Shown here one piece after another: positions 45,684 to 54,593 of a stretch of 64,000 nt of DNA. The stretch lies in the NCBI GenBank assembly GCA_035559535.1, contig DATMBG010000058.1, forward strand, positions 269,495-333,494. The letters are read 5' to 3'. Under the pieces are notes generated by a model. It was not told the DNA's origin. It did no database searches and saw only the letters and a program-made list of their open reading frames with translations. Source of the stretch: Candidatus Limnocylindrales bacterium (GTDB taxonomy: Bacteria > Moduliflexota > Moduliflexia > Moduliflexales > JAUQPW01). The position numbers and the translations under genes are program-made. Position 1 is the stretch's first letter, and each line of letters starts with the position of its first letter.

Positions 45684-46349
45684 ATGAGAAGGATGGATAA
45701 AAAGCTTAATCTTTATAAGCAGGAGATCATCCGAATAGGGCAAAGGCTTTATCAAAAAGGGTTGATTGTTGCTACCGAAGGGAATATCAGCATTAAAGTC
45801 GATGAAAATACCCTCTTAGCGACCTCTCAAGGTATTCATAAGGGATCTATGACACCGGGTCAAATTGTGAAAACGGATTTAAAAGGTGTGAAGCTGGAAG
45901 GAAAGGGAGAACCCTCTTCGGAATTAAAGATGCATTTAGCTGTTTACCATACCCGCCCCGATGTAAAGGCAGTCATTCATGCTCATCCTCCTGTGGGTAC
46001 AGGGTTTGCCGTTGCAGGCCTTGCCTTAGATCGATTTATCTTGCCGGAAGTTGTGGTTACCCTGGGTACAGTTCCTTTGCTCAAGTATGCCACCCCGACT
46101 ACCGAGGAATTGGCAGAATTGGTTTCGGATTCTATTGCTCAACATGATGCACTTTTGTTGGCTAATCATGGGGCTCTGACGGTAGGTAAGGATTTAATAA
46201 CGGCTTATTACAAGATGGAAACCTTAGAGCAATTTGCAAGAATAAGCCTGGTGGCCAGACTCCTGGGTAGAGAAAACGTTCTTCCTCCTGAAGCGGTTGA
46301 AAAATTGATGGAACTACGTGCGCAATATCTGAGAAAATCTTCCCCATGA
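45684..46349 (+). CDS. Class II aldolase/adducin family protein (fuculose-phosphate aldolase-like)
   Basis: A 221-residue zinc aldolase-fold protein. EGNISIKV is near the N-terminus, GEPSSELKMH supplies the catalytic glutamate, HAHPPVG and ANHGALT supply the zinc histidines. It probably cleaves a sugar phosphate such as L-fuculose 1-phosphate or methylthioribulose 1-phosphate. It ends the GNAT-racemase-YHS transcript, whose metabolic link is not obvious. ATG 45693 is an alternative start, but the GAGAAGG lies too near it. Confidence 0.8.
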   Translation: MRRMDKKLNLYKQEIIRIGQRLYQKGLIVATEGNISIKVDENTLLATSQGIHKGSMTPGQIVKTDLKGVKLEGKGEPSSELKMHLAVYHTRPDVKAVIHAHPPVGTGFAVAGLALDRFILPEVVVTLGTVPLLKYATPTTEELAELVSDSIAQHDALLLANHGALTVGKDLITAYYKMETLEQFARISLVARLLGRENVLPPEAVEKLMELRAQYLRKSSP

Positions 46350-46480
46350 ACAAGCAGATGGATCTTGACTAAAAATTTATTCGTGATATATGGAAAGATC
46401 GAACCTACGGAAGCAGAGTTTGTGGAGTTTGTTTGGAAACTTTTTAACCATCGGATAAAATACCGCACAAAGAGGTGGAA

Positions 46481-47365
46481 ATGAATCAAAAGACCTTAAA
46501 AAAATCGGTTGAGTGCTCCGGAATCGGCCTTCATTCCGGTCGGCCTGTTACGATGCGTATCCACCCGGCTCCTATAGATAGTGGAATTGTATTTAGACGA
46601 ACGGATCTTCCCGACCGAAAAGCAGTGAGCGCCCTCCATACCAATCTGATTAGCGCGCAGTATGCAACTTCCTTGGGAAATGGAGAGGTCGTTATCAAAA
46701 CCGTTGAACACCTTTTATCTTGTTTGATGGGATTAGAAATCGATAATGCCCTCATTGAATTGGATTCCGAAGAAGTACCCGTTTTTGATGGAAGTGCTAA
46801 TTATTACGTTCAATTGCTGCAAAGTGCAGGTATCCGAATTCAAGAGGCCAGACGAAAGTTTATTAAAGTATATCGTCCCATTGAACTTTATGATAAGGAT
46901 AGGGCTATTTCTATTAAGCCCTATCCCCGGTTACGTATCACCTATACCATAGACTTTCCCCACCCCCTTTTAAAAAATCAAACCAAGACCATCGACATTT
47001 CCTCCGAAAGTTTTATTACCGAGATAGCCCCGGCCCGGACTTTTTGTCTTTATGAAGAAATAGAGAATTTACGCCAACAGGGGTTGGCAAAAGGAGGTTC
47101 TTTAGAAAATGCCATTGTAATTGGCCGGGATGGGGTTTATAATGGGAGTCTTAGATTTGAGGATGAATGTGTTCGACATAAAATCTTAGATCTCCTGGGA
47201 GATTTAGCTTTATTGGGAACCCGGATTCTGGGACATATTACCGTTTACAAGGGGGGTCACTTACTGCATTCCAAACTGGTTCGAGAAATTCTTCTTCAAC
47301 AAAACTCCTGGTATTATACCTCTGGTAATGGAAAAGGAAGCCTGGATGAAAGGAAGATCGTCTAA
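46481..47365 (+). CDS. lpxC: UDP-3-O-acyl-N-acetylglucosamine deacetylase
   Basis: A 294-residue zinc amidase that performs the first committed step of lipid A synthesis. Landmarks: SGIGLHSG at the N-terminus, VEHLLSCLMG and HKILDLLGDLALLG with zinc ligands, FDGSA, and GHITVYKGGHLLH with the C-terminal catalytic histidine. The ATG at 46481 has AGAGGTGG directly upstream, and the GTG at 46475 is less likely. It proves that the cell makes lipid A. Other lpx genes are not in the window. Confidence 0.95.
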   Translation: MNQKTLKKSVECSGIGLHSGRPVTMRIHPAPIDSGIVFRRTDLPDRKAVSALHTNLISAQYATSLGNGEVVIKTVEHLLSCLMGLEIDNALIELDSEEVPVFDGSANYYVQLLQSAGIRIQEARRKFIKVYRPIELYDKDRAISIKPYPRLRITYTIDFPHPLLKNQTKTIDISSESFITEIAPARTFCLYEEIENLRQQGLAKGGSLENAIVIGRDGVYNGSLRFEDECVRHKILDLLGDLALLGTRILGHITVYKGGHLLHSKLVREILLQQNSWYYTSGNGKGSLDERKIV

Positions 47366-47691
47366 AAGTAGTACTTTGTGAAGTTTCTGCCCTCACCCCC
47401 CCCCCAGCCCCCATACGCGTCAGGATAAGGAGTGAGATCCATGAGGAGGGCCCCCTTAATGTCAAATGAGACGTTGTATGGGCGCAAGGCCTTGCGCCCC
47501 TACCTTAGTTTGCAGGGAAAGGAACTTTGAAGCGAAATTCCCTCCCCTGGGAAACGGGGGAGGGAAAGGGTGGGGGCACCTTAACCTGGCGCCTAGGCCC
47601 CCGGCCCCTTTCCCACAAAGGGAGGGGAGTGGAAAAGTGAAAGCGGCATTATGAGGTCAAGATGAGGTAAACAGTGTATTAAAACTCTGCG
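47366..47691. repeat. Repeat-filled gap after lpxC
   Basis: No gene is seen. It holds C-rich and G-rich arms of the CCCTCACC type, the 20-bp perfect palindrome GGGCGCAAGGCCTTGCGCCC at about 47480-47499, and AGGTAAACAGTGTA (47665-47678), a motif also found after similar repeats at 20874 and 57892. Confidence 0.6.
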
Positions 47692-48267
47692 TCAGGTTGA
47701 AGAAATAAGATATTTCTCTTGCTGACGTTCCAGGGAATTCTCTTCTTCCTGATCAAAAAACAGATATCGTCGCCACTCTTTCTTCTCTTCTCCGAGCCGT
47801 CTTATAATCTGCAAATAAGTAACCACACTGGGAAGTCTCGGTTTTCTTAAAAGTTTCATGCCAGCTTCTTCAGGAGTATCGTCTCCTTTTCGATTATTGC
47901 ATGACCGACAGGCAGTTACTACATTATCCCATCCATCCCATCCACCTCGAGAAAGGGGGATTACATGATCCAGGGTAAGATCCATAATTTTGAATTTTTG
48001 ATAACAATACTGGCAAATATAATTATCCCGGATCAATACATTTTTTCGCGAAAACTTAACCCGATGATAGGGAATCTTTACGTACCGTAAAAGCCTGATT
48101 ACAGCCGGTACAGGGATAGATATGGTAGGAGAGCGTAAAACCATATCGGTCTCTTCCTCGACAATGGCTACTCCCTTAAATATCAGGGTAATCGCTCTCT
48201 TTAAATTACAAACGTGAATCACTTCATAACTCGCGTTCAGTACCAAGACGGCATAATTCACAGACAA
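47692..48267 (-). CDS. HNH endonuclease family protein
   Basis: A 191-residue protein. The C-terminal two thirds contain the HNH core with zinc cysteine pairs: CQYCYQKF, LDHVIPLSRGG, CRSCNNRKGD. The N-terminal part (NYAVLVLNASYEVIHVCNL) is that of a common stand-alone HNH family found in many diderms. Its target is unknown. The start is probably TTG 48267, with AAAGGGG eight bases upstream. Confidence 0.85.
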   Translation of the reverse strand: MSVNYAVLVLNASYEVIHVCNLKRAITLIFKGVAIVEEETDMVLRSPTISIPVPAVIRLLRYVKIPYHRVKFSRKNVLIRDNYICQYCYQKFKIMDLTLDHVIPLSRGGWDGWDNVVTACRSCNNRKGDDTPEEAGMKLLRKPRLPSVVTYLQIIRRLGEEKKEWRRYLFFDQEEENSLERQQEKYLISST

Positions 48268-48390
48268 GGCATCACCCCTTTGAATAATCTGAAAAGTAAG
48301 TAAATAAACTTATTACGTAATCTTTCCTATAAGCTACCATGGATAAGGGGGTTATGTCAATAAAATTTTAACGGCTAGTCTCCGTATCAA

Positions 48391-48523
48391 TTTAGTAAGT
48401 GGAAAAAGAAGCACCCCCCTGGCCCCCCCTCCAGGGGGAACTGACAGGGGGGTGCTGCTGCTGAAGTTCCCCCTGGAGGGGGGTTAGGGAGATGTTCAGA
48501 TAGAAAAAGTGACACCTACTAAA
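48391..48523. mobile_element. MITE-like element, copy 1
   Basis: The ends TTTAGTAAGTGG (48391-48402) and CACCTACTAAA (48513-48523) are inverted. Inside are arms AGCACCCCCCTG (48410-48421) / CAGGGGGGTGCT (48445-48456) and a 19-bp pair (48424-48442 / 48465-48483). The right end GTGACACCTACTAAA and the preceding AGAAAAA are shared with the locus at 57996-58317. No transposase is present. Confidence 0.6.
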
Positions 48524-48689
48524 GGGTTACCGTTACTAACGGTTATTGGTTTATCTCTTGTGCCAAGGATAATTTTTTACCCCTGTTTCGCCCCCGGGCT
48601 TGAGCCCGGGAACGAGAAACTCAAAGGGAATGAAAATCCAAACAGTACCTGTTCCCGTAGGGAATACCCTGGGAGGGGAGGGTAAATCT
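48524..48689. other. Gap between MITE-like element and BatA gene
   Basis: No gene is seen. 48593-48610 (CCCGGGCT-TG-AGCCCGGG) is a perfect palindrome followed by GAACGAGAAAC. Confidence 0.5.
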
Positions 48690-50816
48690 TCAATCTTTGT
48701 GGGCTAAGAAGGTCTCCAGAATCATAAGCCCCAGCAGGGCGGATAACAGAAATGGCCAGACTTGATTTCGTGAGTTATCGACAAGGTTTTCACCTTTCAG
48801 AAAGGAGGATTTGGGAATAAGTTTAATTGGAACCGAATCGAGTCGTTTGGAGATCTCTTCCTGCGATATAGGACTCAGGTCTGACTCCGAGGGGTCTAGA
48901 TTTACAGAGAAGAGAAAAGAATCTTTTTTGTTCGATTGGCCCGGTAATATCACCCGATAAATTCCTGGGATATAGGTGGATTTATAGGCCAGGAGAGGTT
49001 GGGCTTCATCCATCTGGAGATCAACAGATTGGGCTCTTCCTTCCGCATCTTCAACCATGACCTGGGAGGGAGGATTTGCCAGGTCCAGCTTAACCTCCTT
49101 AACCTGTCCGACTCTTAAAGGTTCTTCTCTTCTTACCTCCTCCAGACCAGTACTCAGATAGTATATAGCCTGATGAAGAAGGGGTAAAAAGGCTGGCTTG
49201 CTGGGAAGGTTGGTCCAATCCCGATCTAGGGTCGAGGCAAAAAACAGAACACTCCCTTTTTCCAATTTGTGCTCGGCTATGAAAGGATCTCCTGAAGTAA
49301 AGGACGCAATCACCTGGGAGCTAGGTTGTAGGGTTGTCAAATCCCCTTTCACATACTTTCTAAATTCGGCAGATCCTAAACTGCCGCGCCTTTCCTCTTC
49401 AAAAACCTTAAAAATAGGATGATGTAAATTGGTTGTATTTACCTTAACCGGTGTCGATCCTGTATCTACCACGCTCTGTAACTTATAGGGAAGCAGATTA
49501 AACTTTAATAAAAACAGCCGGTTGTAAACGTCTGGTTTGACTTTTTCTCCTGAGGAAATGATCAGATGCCCCCCCTGGCGAATATAACGAAGGGTTTCTT
49601 GAAGCTTATTCTCAGAAAGTGTGCCGACATTACAAAACATGAGAACATCAATATCTTTTAGCTCATAGTTCTCAAATTCCGTCGTGGCTACGATAATCGG
49701 CGAAATAATAAACTGCTCAAAGGCTACCTTCGGGTTCAAAGCATATCTCAAGTAGAAGGTTTCATCCTTATAGAAAACACTGTTCGGATCTCCGTTGACG
49801 ACCAGGACTCTAATCTTTTCACGGACGTGGGTGGAGAAATAAAATTTATTGTCTACCATGAGGTTATCATCGCTGATTTCGACGAAGCCTTTGTACCACC
49901 CCGGCTTGGAGAATTGATAGCGAAACTCGCCTTCCACTTCTTCCATGGGTTTGATATCGAGGAACTTCTGGGCAACTTTTTTCCCTTCAATGTACAACCG
50001 GGCGGTCAAACTCTTAACCGGGTTAGAAGAAAAGTTCTTTACCTTAACTTTCAAGGAAACCGGTAGATCCACTCCGATAAAATTTTGATTGAGTTGTACA
50101 TCCTGAATGGCCACATTATCCCGTTCTTCATTTTCGGCCAGGTTAATTACATAGACTCGGACCTGAGGATTAAAAAACTTAATATTGGCCACATTTACAG
50201 ATTCCCATCCGTTTCGGGCTAAATCGGTGATGATATAAAGGTTCTTATCCAAAAAGTTTGAATCCTTCAGAAAGGTGTACGCTTTATCCAGGGCACCGGA
50301 AAAATCCGCAGCCAAATAGGAGGGTTCTGCTTTATCAATTTCTCCTAGAAGTTTCTGGTGGTCAAAGAGAAGAGGAATCGAGGTGGTTACTTTTTCGTTA
50401 TCACTAAAAACTAAGCCGAGGCTATCCTGTCCCCGGGATTTTTTAACGATCCGGCGTGCAATCTCTTTGGCCTGTTCAAATCGAGTGCTTTCAGGTTCTT
50501 GATATCGGGTGCTGTAGGAGTTATCTAACAAAATAACTGCGCTGTTAGGTCGCTGGGTATCCTGACCGATAGAAGCATTTAAAAGAGGACGGGAAAAGGT
50601 GAGTACCAGCAAGATTACCATAAGGGTGCGTAATATCAACAGCAAAATTTCCCGGAGTTTCAACCTCCGGGCAACCTCCCGGTTGGAAAGCAATACAAAT
50701 TCCACAGCTGGAAACCGCATGGGTTTCGCTTTTCGCCGGTGGATCATATGAATAATAATGGGTACAGAGGCTAAAGTCAGCCCGAATAAATAAAAAGGGT
50801 TTAGAAATGAGAACAT
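48690..50816 (-). CDS. BatA-type membrane protein with von Willebrand A domain
   Basis: A 708-residue protein. The N-terminal BatA domain (FLNPFYLFGLTLASVPIIIHMIHRR, in part) anchors it, with a second span before residue 80. A VWA domain follows (LLDNSYSTRYQ; ITDLARNGW), then CARDB-like beta modules and a glutamine-amidotransferase-like part (VLVVNGDPNSVFYKDE). A final span lies at the C-terminus. With MoxR and DUF58 it forms the common Bat-like set in the envelope. The MIDAS motif is incomplete (DNSYS where DxSxS is usual keeps the Asp and Ser). A 24-bp inverted repeat stands directly upstream. Confidence 0.82.
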   Translation of the reverse strand: MFSFLNPFYLFGLTLASVPIIIHMIHRRKAKPMRFPAVEFVLLSNREVARRLKLREILLLILRTLMVILLVLTFSRPLLNASIGQDTQRPNSAVILLDNSYSTRYQEPESTRFEQAKEIARRIVKKSRGQDSLGLVFSDNEKVTTSIPLLFDHQKLLGEIDKAEPSYLAADFSGALDKAYTFLKDSNFLDKNLYIITDLARNGWESVNVANIKFFNPQVRVYVINLAENEERDNVAIQDVQLNQNFIGVDLPVSLKVKVKNFSSNPVKSLTARLYIEGKKVAQKFLDIKPMEEVEGEFRYQFSKPGWYKGFVEISDDNLMVDNKFYFSTHVREKIRVLVVNGDPNSVFYKDETFYLRYALNPKVAFEQFIISPIIVATTEFENYELKDIDVLMFCNVGTLSENKLQETLRYIRQGGHLIISSGEKVKPDVYNRLFLLKFNLLPYKLQSVVDTGSTPVKVNTTNLHHPIFKVFEEERRGSLGSAEFRKYVKGDLTTLQPSSQVIASFTSGDPFIAEHKLEKGSVLFFASTLDRDWTNLPSKPAFLPLLHQAIYYLSTGLEEVRREEPLRVGQVKEVKLDLANPPSQVMVEDAEGRAQSVDLQMDEAQPLLAYKSTYIPGIYRVILPGQSNKKDSFLFSVNLDPSESDLSPISQEEISKRLDSVPIKLIPKSSFLKGENLVDNSRNQVWPFLLSALLGLMILETFLAHKD

Positions 50817-50821
50817 AACAA

Positions 50822-50883
50822 AGTACCGGTGACTTTGTGCTAAGTGGCCAGTACTCAGTACTTAGCACAAAGTCACCGGTACT
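50822..50883. repeat. 24-bp perfect inverted repeat between DUF58 and BatA genes
   Basis: Arms 50822-50845 and 50860-50883 are exact complements around a 14-base loop. The right arm covers the DUF58 stop codon and the left ends six bases before the BatA start. AGTACT-type words are repeated inside. Confidence 0.8.
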
Positions 50884-51802
50884 ATTTATTTCTGCGTAGC
50901 AGATAGGTTGCAAGGGTTACATCCAGAGGTGTAGAAGTATTAAACAGGGCATAGTCAATTCGATTCTTTCGGCAGTTATCCCTAAGCTCATCGATAAAGG
51001 CGCGGATACGGGATAAATACTCATTTCGAATCACCTTACTGTCTGCCATGACTTTCAGATCTGACTCCATATCTTCAAACAAGATGAAATCGCTGAAAGG
51101 AAATTCCAGTTCTGCCGTATCCAGGATATGCAATACAACCACCTCGTGCTTTCTGTACCTGAAGTGCTTTAAGCTATCCAGAACCTGTTTGGGATCATCA
51201 AACAAATCCGAGATGACAATGATAAGCCCGCGTCGTTTAATATTCTTTGCTAAATCCGTTAAGGCCTTACTGATATTTGTCTTCTTTGAGGGCTTTAGAT
51301 TCTCCAGTTTGTCATGGATTACCTTGATGTGGGAAAGGGTCGAGCGAGGGGGAACAAAATCGGCAATATCTTCATTAAAGGTCATAAACCCCACAGCATC
51401 TCCCTGTTTAACCATTAAATAAGCCAGAGAAGCTGCCACATAGCTCCCGTACTCTAACTTTGTCATTTTACCGTCTGAGCTATACCCCATGGAATTACTG
51501 CTATCCAATAGCAGATAACATCTTAAATTGGATTCTTCTTCAAACTGTTTAACATAATATTTATCCGACTTACCATAGAGTTTCCAATCGATATGCCGAA
51601 TCTCGTCTCCTTCTACATATTCTCGATGTTCAGAGAACTCCACACTAAATCCATGGTAAGGACTTTTATGAAGTCCTGCGATAGTCCCCTCTACAATATA
51701 CCTGGCTTTGAGGGAAATACTGGATAACTTGGCAATGACCGTGGGATCCAGGAAAGTTCGATGGGATGATACAACCACTTCTTTGTTTAATCCAGAGTCC
51801 AA
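50882..51802 (-). CDS. DUF58 domain protein
   Basis: A 306-residue cytosolic protein. The PxxxSEHREYVEGDEIRHIDWKLYGK block is the DUF58 signature, seen here as VEFSEHREYVEGDEIRHI, and a VWA-like part follows (LLLDSSNSMGY). DUF58 proteins accompany MoxR ATPases. Start: TTG 51802 lies in a word repeat; GTG 51778 is another choice. It is cotranscribed with MoxR upstream and BatA downstream. Confidence 0.87.
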   Translation of the reverse strand: MDSGLNKEVVVSSHRTFLDPTVIAKLSSISLKARYIVEGTIAGLHKSPYHGFSVEFSEHREYVEGDEIRHIDWKLYGKSDKYYVKQFEEESNLRCYLLLDSSNSMGYSSDGKMTKLEYGSYVAASLAYLMVKQGDAVGFMTFNEDIADFVPPRSTLSHIKVIHDKLENLKPSKKTNISKALTDLAKNIKRRGLIIVISDLFDDPKQVLDSLKHFRYRKHEVVVLHILDTAELEFPFSDFILFEDMESDLKVMADSKVIRNEYLSRIRAFIDELRDNCRKNRIDYALFNTSTPLDVTLATYLLRRNK

Positions 51803-51841
51803 AGTTTAAAGCCTTCCCATGGAAAACTCTGAACTTTGGAC
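51797..51841. repeat. Word-type inverted repeat before DUF58
   Basis: GTCCAAAGTT (51797-51806) pairs with AACTTTGGAC (51832-51841). It overlaps the presumed start of DUF58. Confidence 0.55.
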
Positions 51842-51859
51842 TTCCTGGTACTTAGGCTT

Positions 51860-52921
51860 TTAAGAAATAGTCTCCGGTGTTTCCTCTATGAGTTTTTGGA
51901 TAATATCCAGGGAAGAGACCCCTTCCGCTTCTGCTTTAAAATTGGTTACGATCCGATGGCGTAAGACTGAAGGGGCAATAGCCCGGATATCTTCGGTAGA
52001 TACGGCGTAACGCCCTCGTAGAATGGCCCGGGCTTTTCCACCCAGGATGAGATATTGGGAAGCGCGTGGACCGGCACCCCAGTCTACCCAGTTTTTGATA
52101 AAATCGAAAGCCGTGGGTTCGGTAGGCCGTGAGTTTCTGACCAGCCGAACGGCATAGGAAATTACATAATCCGAGCAAGGTACTCGACGAACCATCCGTT
52201 GAAGAGCCAAGATTTCCGCGGCATTGAGGACCACCTCTACCTGGGGATCCAGATCTGACGTGGTCCGCTTTACAATTTGCATTTCCTCTTCCATCTGGGG
52301 GTAGTTGACGTAGATATTCAACATAAACCGATCCAGCTCAGCCTCGGGAAGCGGATAAGTTCCTTCCTGTTCAATAGGGTTCTGGGTTGCCAGAACGAAA
52401 AAGGGAAGGCTAAGTGGATAGGTTGTGCCACCTGCCGAGACTTTGTATTCTTGCATGGCCTGAAGCAAAGCCGCCTGGGTTTTAGGTGGCGTCCGATTGA
52501 TCTCATCGGCCAGAAGAATATTACAAAAAATCGGGCCTTTGATAAACTTGAAAGTTCGCTGTTTGGTGACCGGATCTTCCTCCAGAATGTCCGTTCCGGT
52601 AATATCAGAAGGCATCAAATCTGGAGTAAATTGAACCCGTTTAAACTCTAAATCCAAGACCCTGGCCAGGGTATTAACCAGTAAAGTCTTGGCCAGCCCG
52701 GGAACCCCCACAAAAAGACAGTGCCCTTGAGAAAAAAGGGCTATCAACAACTCGTCTAAAACTTTCTCCTGCCCAACAATCACCTTACTGACCTCGGTCA
52801 GGATTTTCTCCCGACTTCGGGCGATATGCTCTACAATTTCCAGATCACTTTTATCGACAAAGGCTTCTGCCAAAGCTAACTCCCCTCGTTGGTAAAAGGC
52901 TATCCCACAAGTCGTAGGCAT
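51860..52921 (-). CDS. moxR: MoxR-family AAA+ ATPase
   Basis: A 353-residue AAA+ ATPase. Walker A is GVPGLAKT, Walker B is LLADEINRTPPKTQAALLQAM and sensor 1 is ATQNPIEQEGTYPLPEAEL (in part). The MoxR N-terminus (KVIVGQEKVLDELLIALFSQGH) is present. It acts as a chaperone for maturation of partner proteins, here DUF58 and BatA. The ATG at 52921 is the first possible, because a TAG lies two codons upstream. AAGGAGG is 25 bases before it, which is too far. Confidence 0.92.
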   Translation of the reverse strand: MPTTCGIAFYQRGELALAEAFVDKSDLEIVEHIARSREKILTEVSKVIVGQEKVLDELLIALFSQGHCLFVGVPGLAKTLLVNTLARVLDLEFKRVQFTPDLMPSDITGTDILEEDPVTKQRTFKFIKGPIFCNILLADEINRTPPKTQAALLQAMQEYKVSAGGTTYPLSLPFFVLATQNPIEQEGTYPLPEAELDRFMLNIYVNYPQMEEEMQIVKRTTSDLDPQVEVVLNAAEILALQRMVRRVPCSDYVISYAVRLVRNSRPTEPTAFDFIKNWVDWGAGPRASQYLILGGKARAILRGRYAVSTEDIRAIAPSVLRHRIVTNFKAEAEGVSSLDIIQKLIEETPETIS

Positions 52922-53228
52922 ATCCTACCACTCGTGAAACGTAACCTCCTTAAGCTTGAGAAAAATAAAAATCTTTATCTTTTCTTATGTTCCTTAAAAA
53001 GGGTTGCTTTGTCAAGGGAATTATGGGAAGGTCTGTTGTGAAAGGTGAGAGGATGAGTGAATCCGGCCAAAGTCTTCCTTGACATAAAGCTGGATCCAGA
53101 CGAAATTTAGGAAAAGAACTCCTGAATCCTAGGTTTACCTGGGGGACAGTCGCGTAGATTTAAAACTTCACCAAAAGCGAGGATTGGAAATGGAAGATTC
53201 TCCACTTCCAATTTTCGGTTTCTAAGCC
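52922..53228. other. Divergent gap between moxR and rsmB
   Basis: No gene is seen. A consensus TTGACA (minus strand, near 53018-53023) is a possible -35 for moxR. A plus-strand TTGACA at 53079-53084 with GAAATT 17 bases later could serve rsmB. A GGAAG / CTTCC word repeat is near 53180-53215. Confidence 0.35.
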
Positions 53229-54584
53229 ATTGTTTTTAAACCTTCCACAGCTCGAGAATTAGCCCTGGCCATTTTATACCAGGTTGAGGTAAAAAAAGCC
53301 TATGCAGATCTTGCCCTGGATGCAGAATTGAAGCGGAGTTCCCTGAGTCCAGAGGATAAGGCCTTAGTTACGGAACTCGTGTATGGTGTATTAAGGTGGC
53401 AGAAAACCCTGGATTGGCAATTGGAGCAGGTATGTACAAAGCCCTTAAAAAAAACAACACCCTGGATTCGAAATATTTTAAGGCTTGGAGCTTATCAGCT
53501 TTTATTTCTGACCAGGGTCCCCGGCTTTGCTGCCCTTAACGAATCGGTGAAACTGGCGAAAAAGGTGGGATACCCGGGATCCCACAACCTTGTCAATGCA
53601 ATTCTTCGGGCCTTAGACAGAAACCGGAAGCGGCTGACCTTCCCGGAGTTGGAAAAAGACCCGGTGAAACACATCGCGGTAAAATACTCCCATCCAGAAT
53701 GGCTGGTGAAGCGATGGGTTAATCGGTATGGTAGGGATAGAACCATTCGGTGGTGCCAGGCCAACAACCAGCCTCCAGACCTGGCTATTCGTATGAATCC
53801 TTTGAAAACGGACCCGGTGACCTTGCGGGAAGAGCTGGAGAAAGAAGTCAAGACAGTCATTCCGCTTCCCTTTGATCTACCTGGATTTATCTTAAAGGAC
53901 CATCCACCCATTGCAACCCTCTCGGCCTATGTCCAGGGGTGGTTTACCGTACAGGATCCGGGTTCCATGCTGATTACTCGAATCCTCGATCCCCAACCCC
54001 ATGAAACAATTCTGGATGCCTGTGCCGGCTTGGGCACCAAAACGACCCAGATGGCAGAACAGATGAAAAATACCGGAACGATCCTGGCGGTAGATCTCAA
54101 TGCCAGTAAAATCAAATTACTTGAGGAAAACTGCCGGAGACTCGGGATTACTTCGGTCACTTCCCGAATCGGAGATATCACCCAACTCAAAGATTTAAGT
54201 AAACGGTCCTTCCATCGTATTTTGGTGGATGCTCCCTGCTCAGGATGCGGAGTCTTTCGACGCCATCCCGAATCCAAGTGGCGGGTGACAGAAGAACAAA
54301 TCCGGCGCTTACAGGGTCTTCAACTGACCTTACTAAATGCCGTAGCTCCCCTTTTAGCGCCACAAGGAATCCTGGCTTACAGTACCTGTACCACAGAACC
54401 TGAAGAAAATGAAGAGGTTGTTGAAAAATTTCTCCAGACCCATTCAGAGTTCCAAACAGAGCCGGTAGAAGAATATCTTCCCGGGACCTTAGGTCCTCTG
54501 GTTACAGAAGAAGCTTATCTCAAAACCTATTTGTACCCGGAGATATTCAACGGATTTTTTTGTGCCCGACTTTGTAAAAGATAG
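53229..54584 (+). CDS. rsmB: 16S rRNA m5C967 methyltransferase RsmB, start uncertain
   Basis: The protein methylates C967 of 16S rRNA with SAM. The N-terminal NusB-like domain reads through residues TARELALAILYQV and AYADLALDAELKRSSLSPEDK, typical from the first residues of RsmB. The methyltransferase domain has DACAGLGTKTTQMAE, VDAPCSGCGVFRR and YSTCTTEPEENE with the two catalytic cysteines. The first obvious start (TTG 53328) would remove 33 residues of the domain. The frame is open back to a TAA at 53223-53225 and the only start-like codon in between is ATT 53229. So the gene may begin at ATT or there is a sequence error. Confidence 0.85.
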   Translation: MVFKPSTARELALAILYQVEVKKAYADLALDAELKRSSLSPEDKALVTELVYGVLRWQKTLDWQLEQVCTKPLKKTTPWIRNILRLGAYQLLFLTRVPGFAALNESVKLAKKVGYPGSHNLVNAILRALDRNRKRLTFPELEKDPVKHIAVKYSHPEWLVKRWVNRYGRDRTIRWCQANNQPPDLAIRMNPLKTDPVTLREELEKEVKTVIPLPFDLPGFILKDHPPIATLSAYVQGWFTVQDPGSMLITRILDPQPHETILDACAGLGTKTTQMAEQMKNTGTILAVDLNASKIKLLEENCRRLGITSVTSRIGDITQLKDLSKRSFHRILVDAPCSGCGVFRRHPESKWRVTEEQIRRLQGLQLTLLNAVAPLLAPQGILAYSTCTTEPEENEEVVEKFLQTHSEFQTEPVEEYLPGTLGPLVTEEAYLKTYLYPEIFNGFFCARLCKR

Positions 54585-54593
54585 TGTGGAGGT

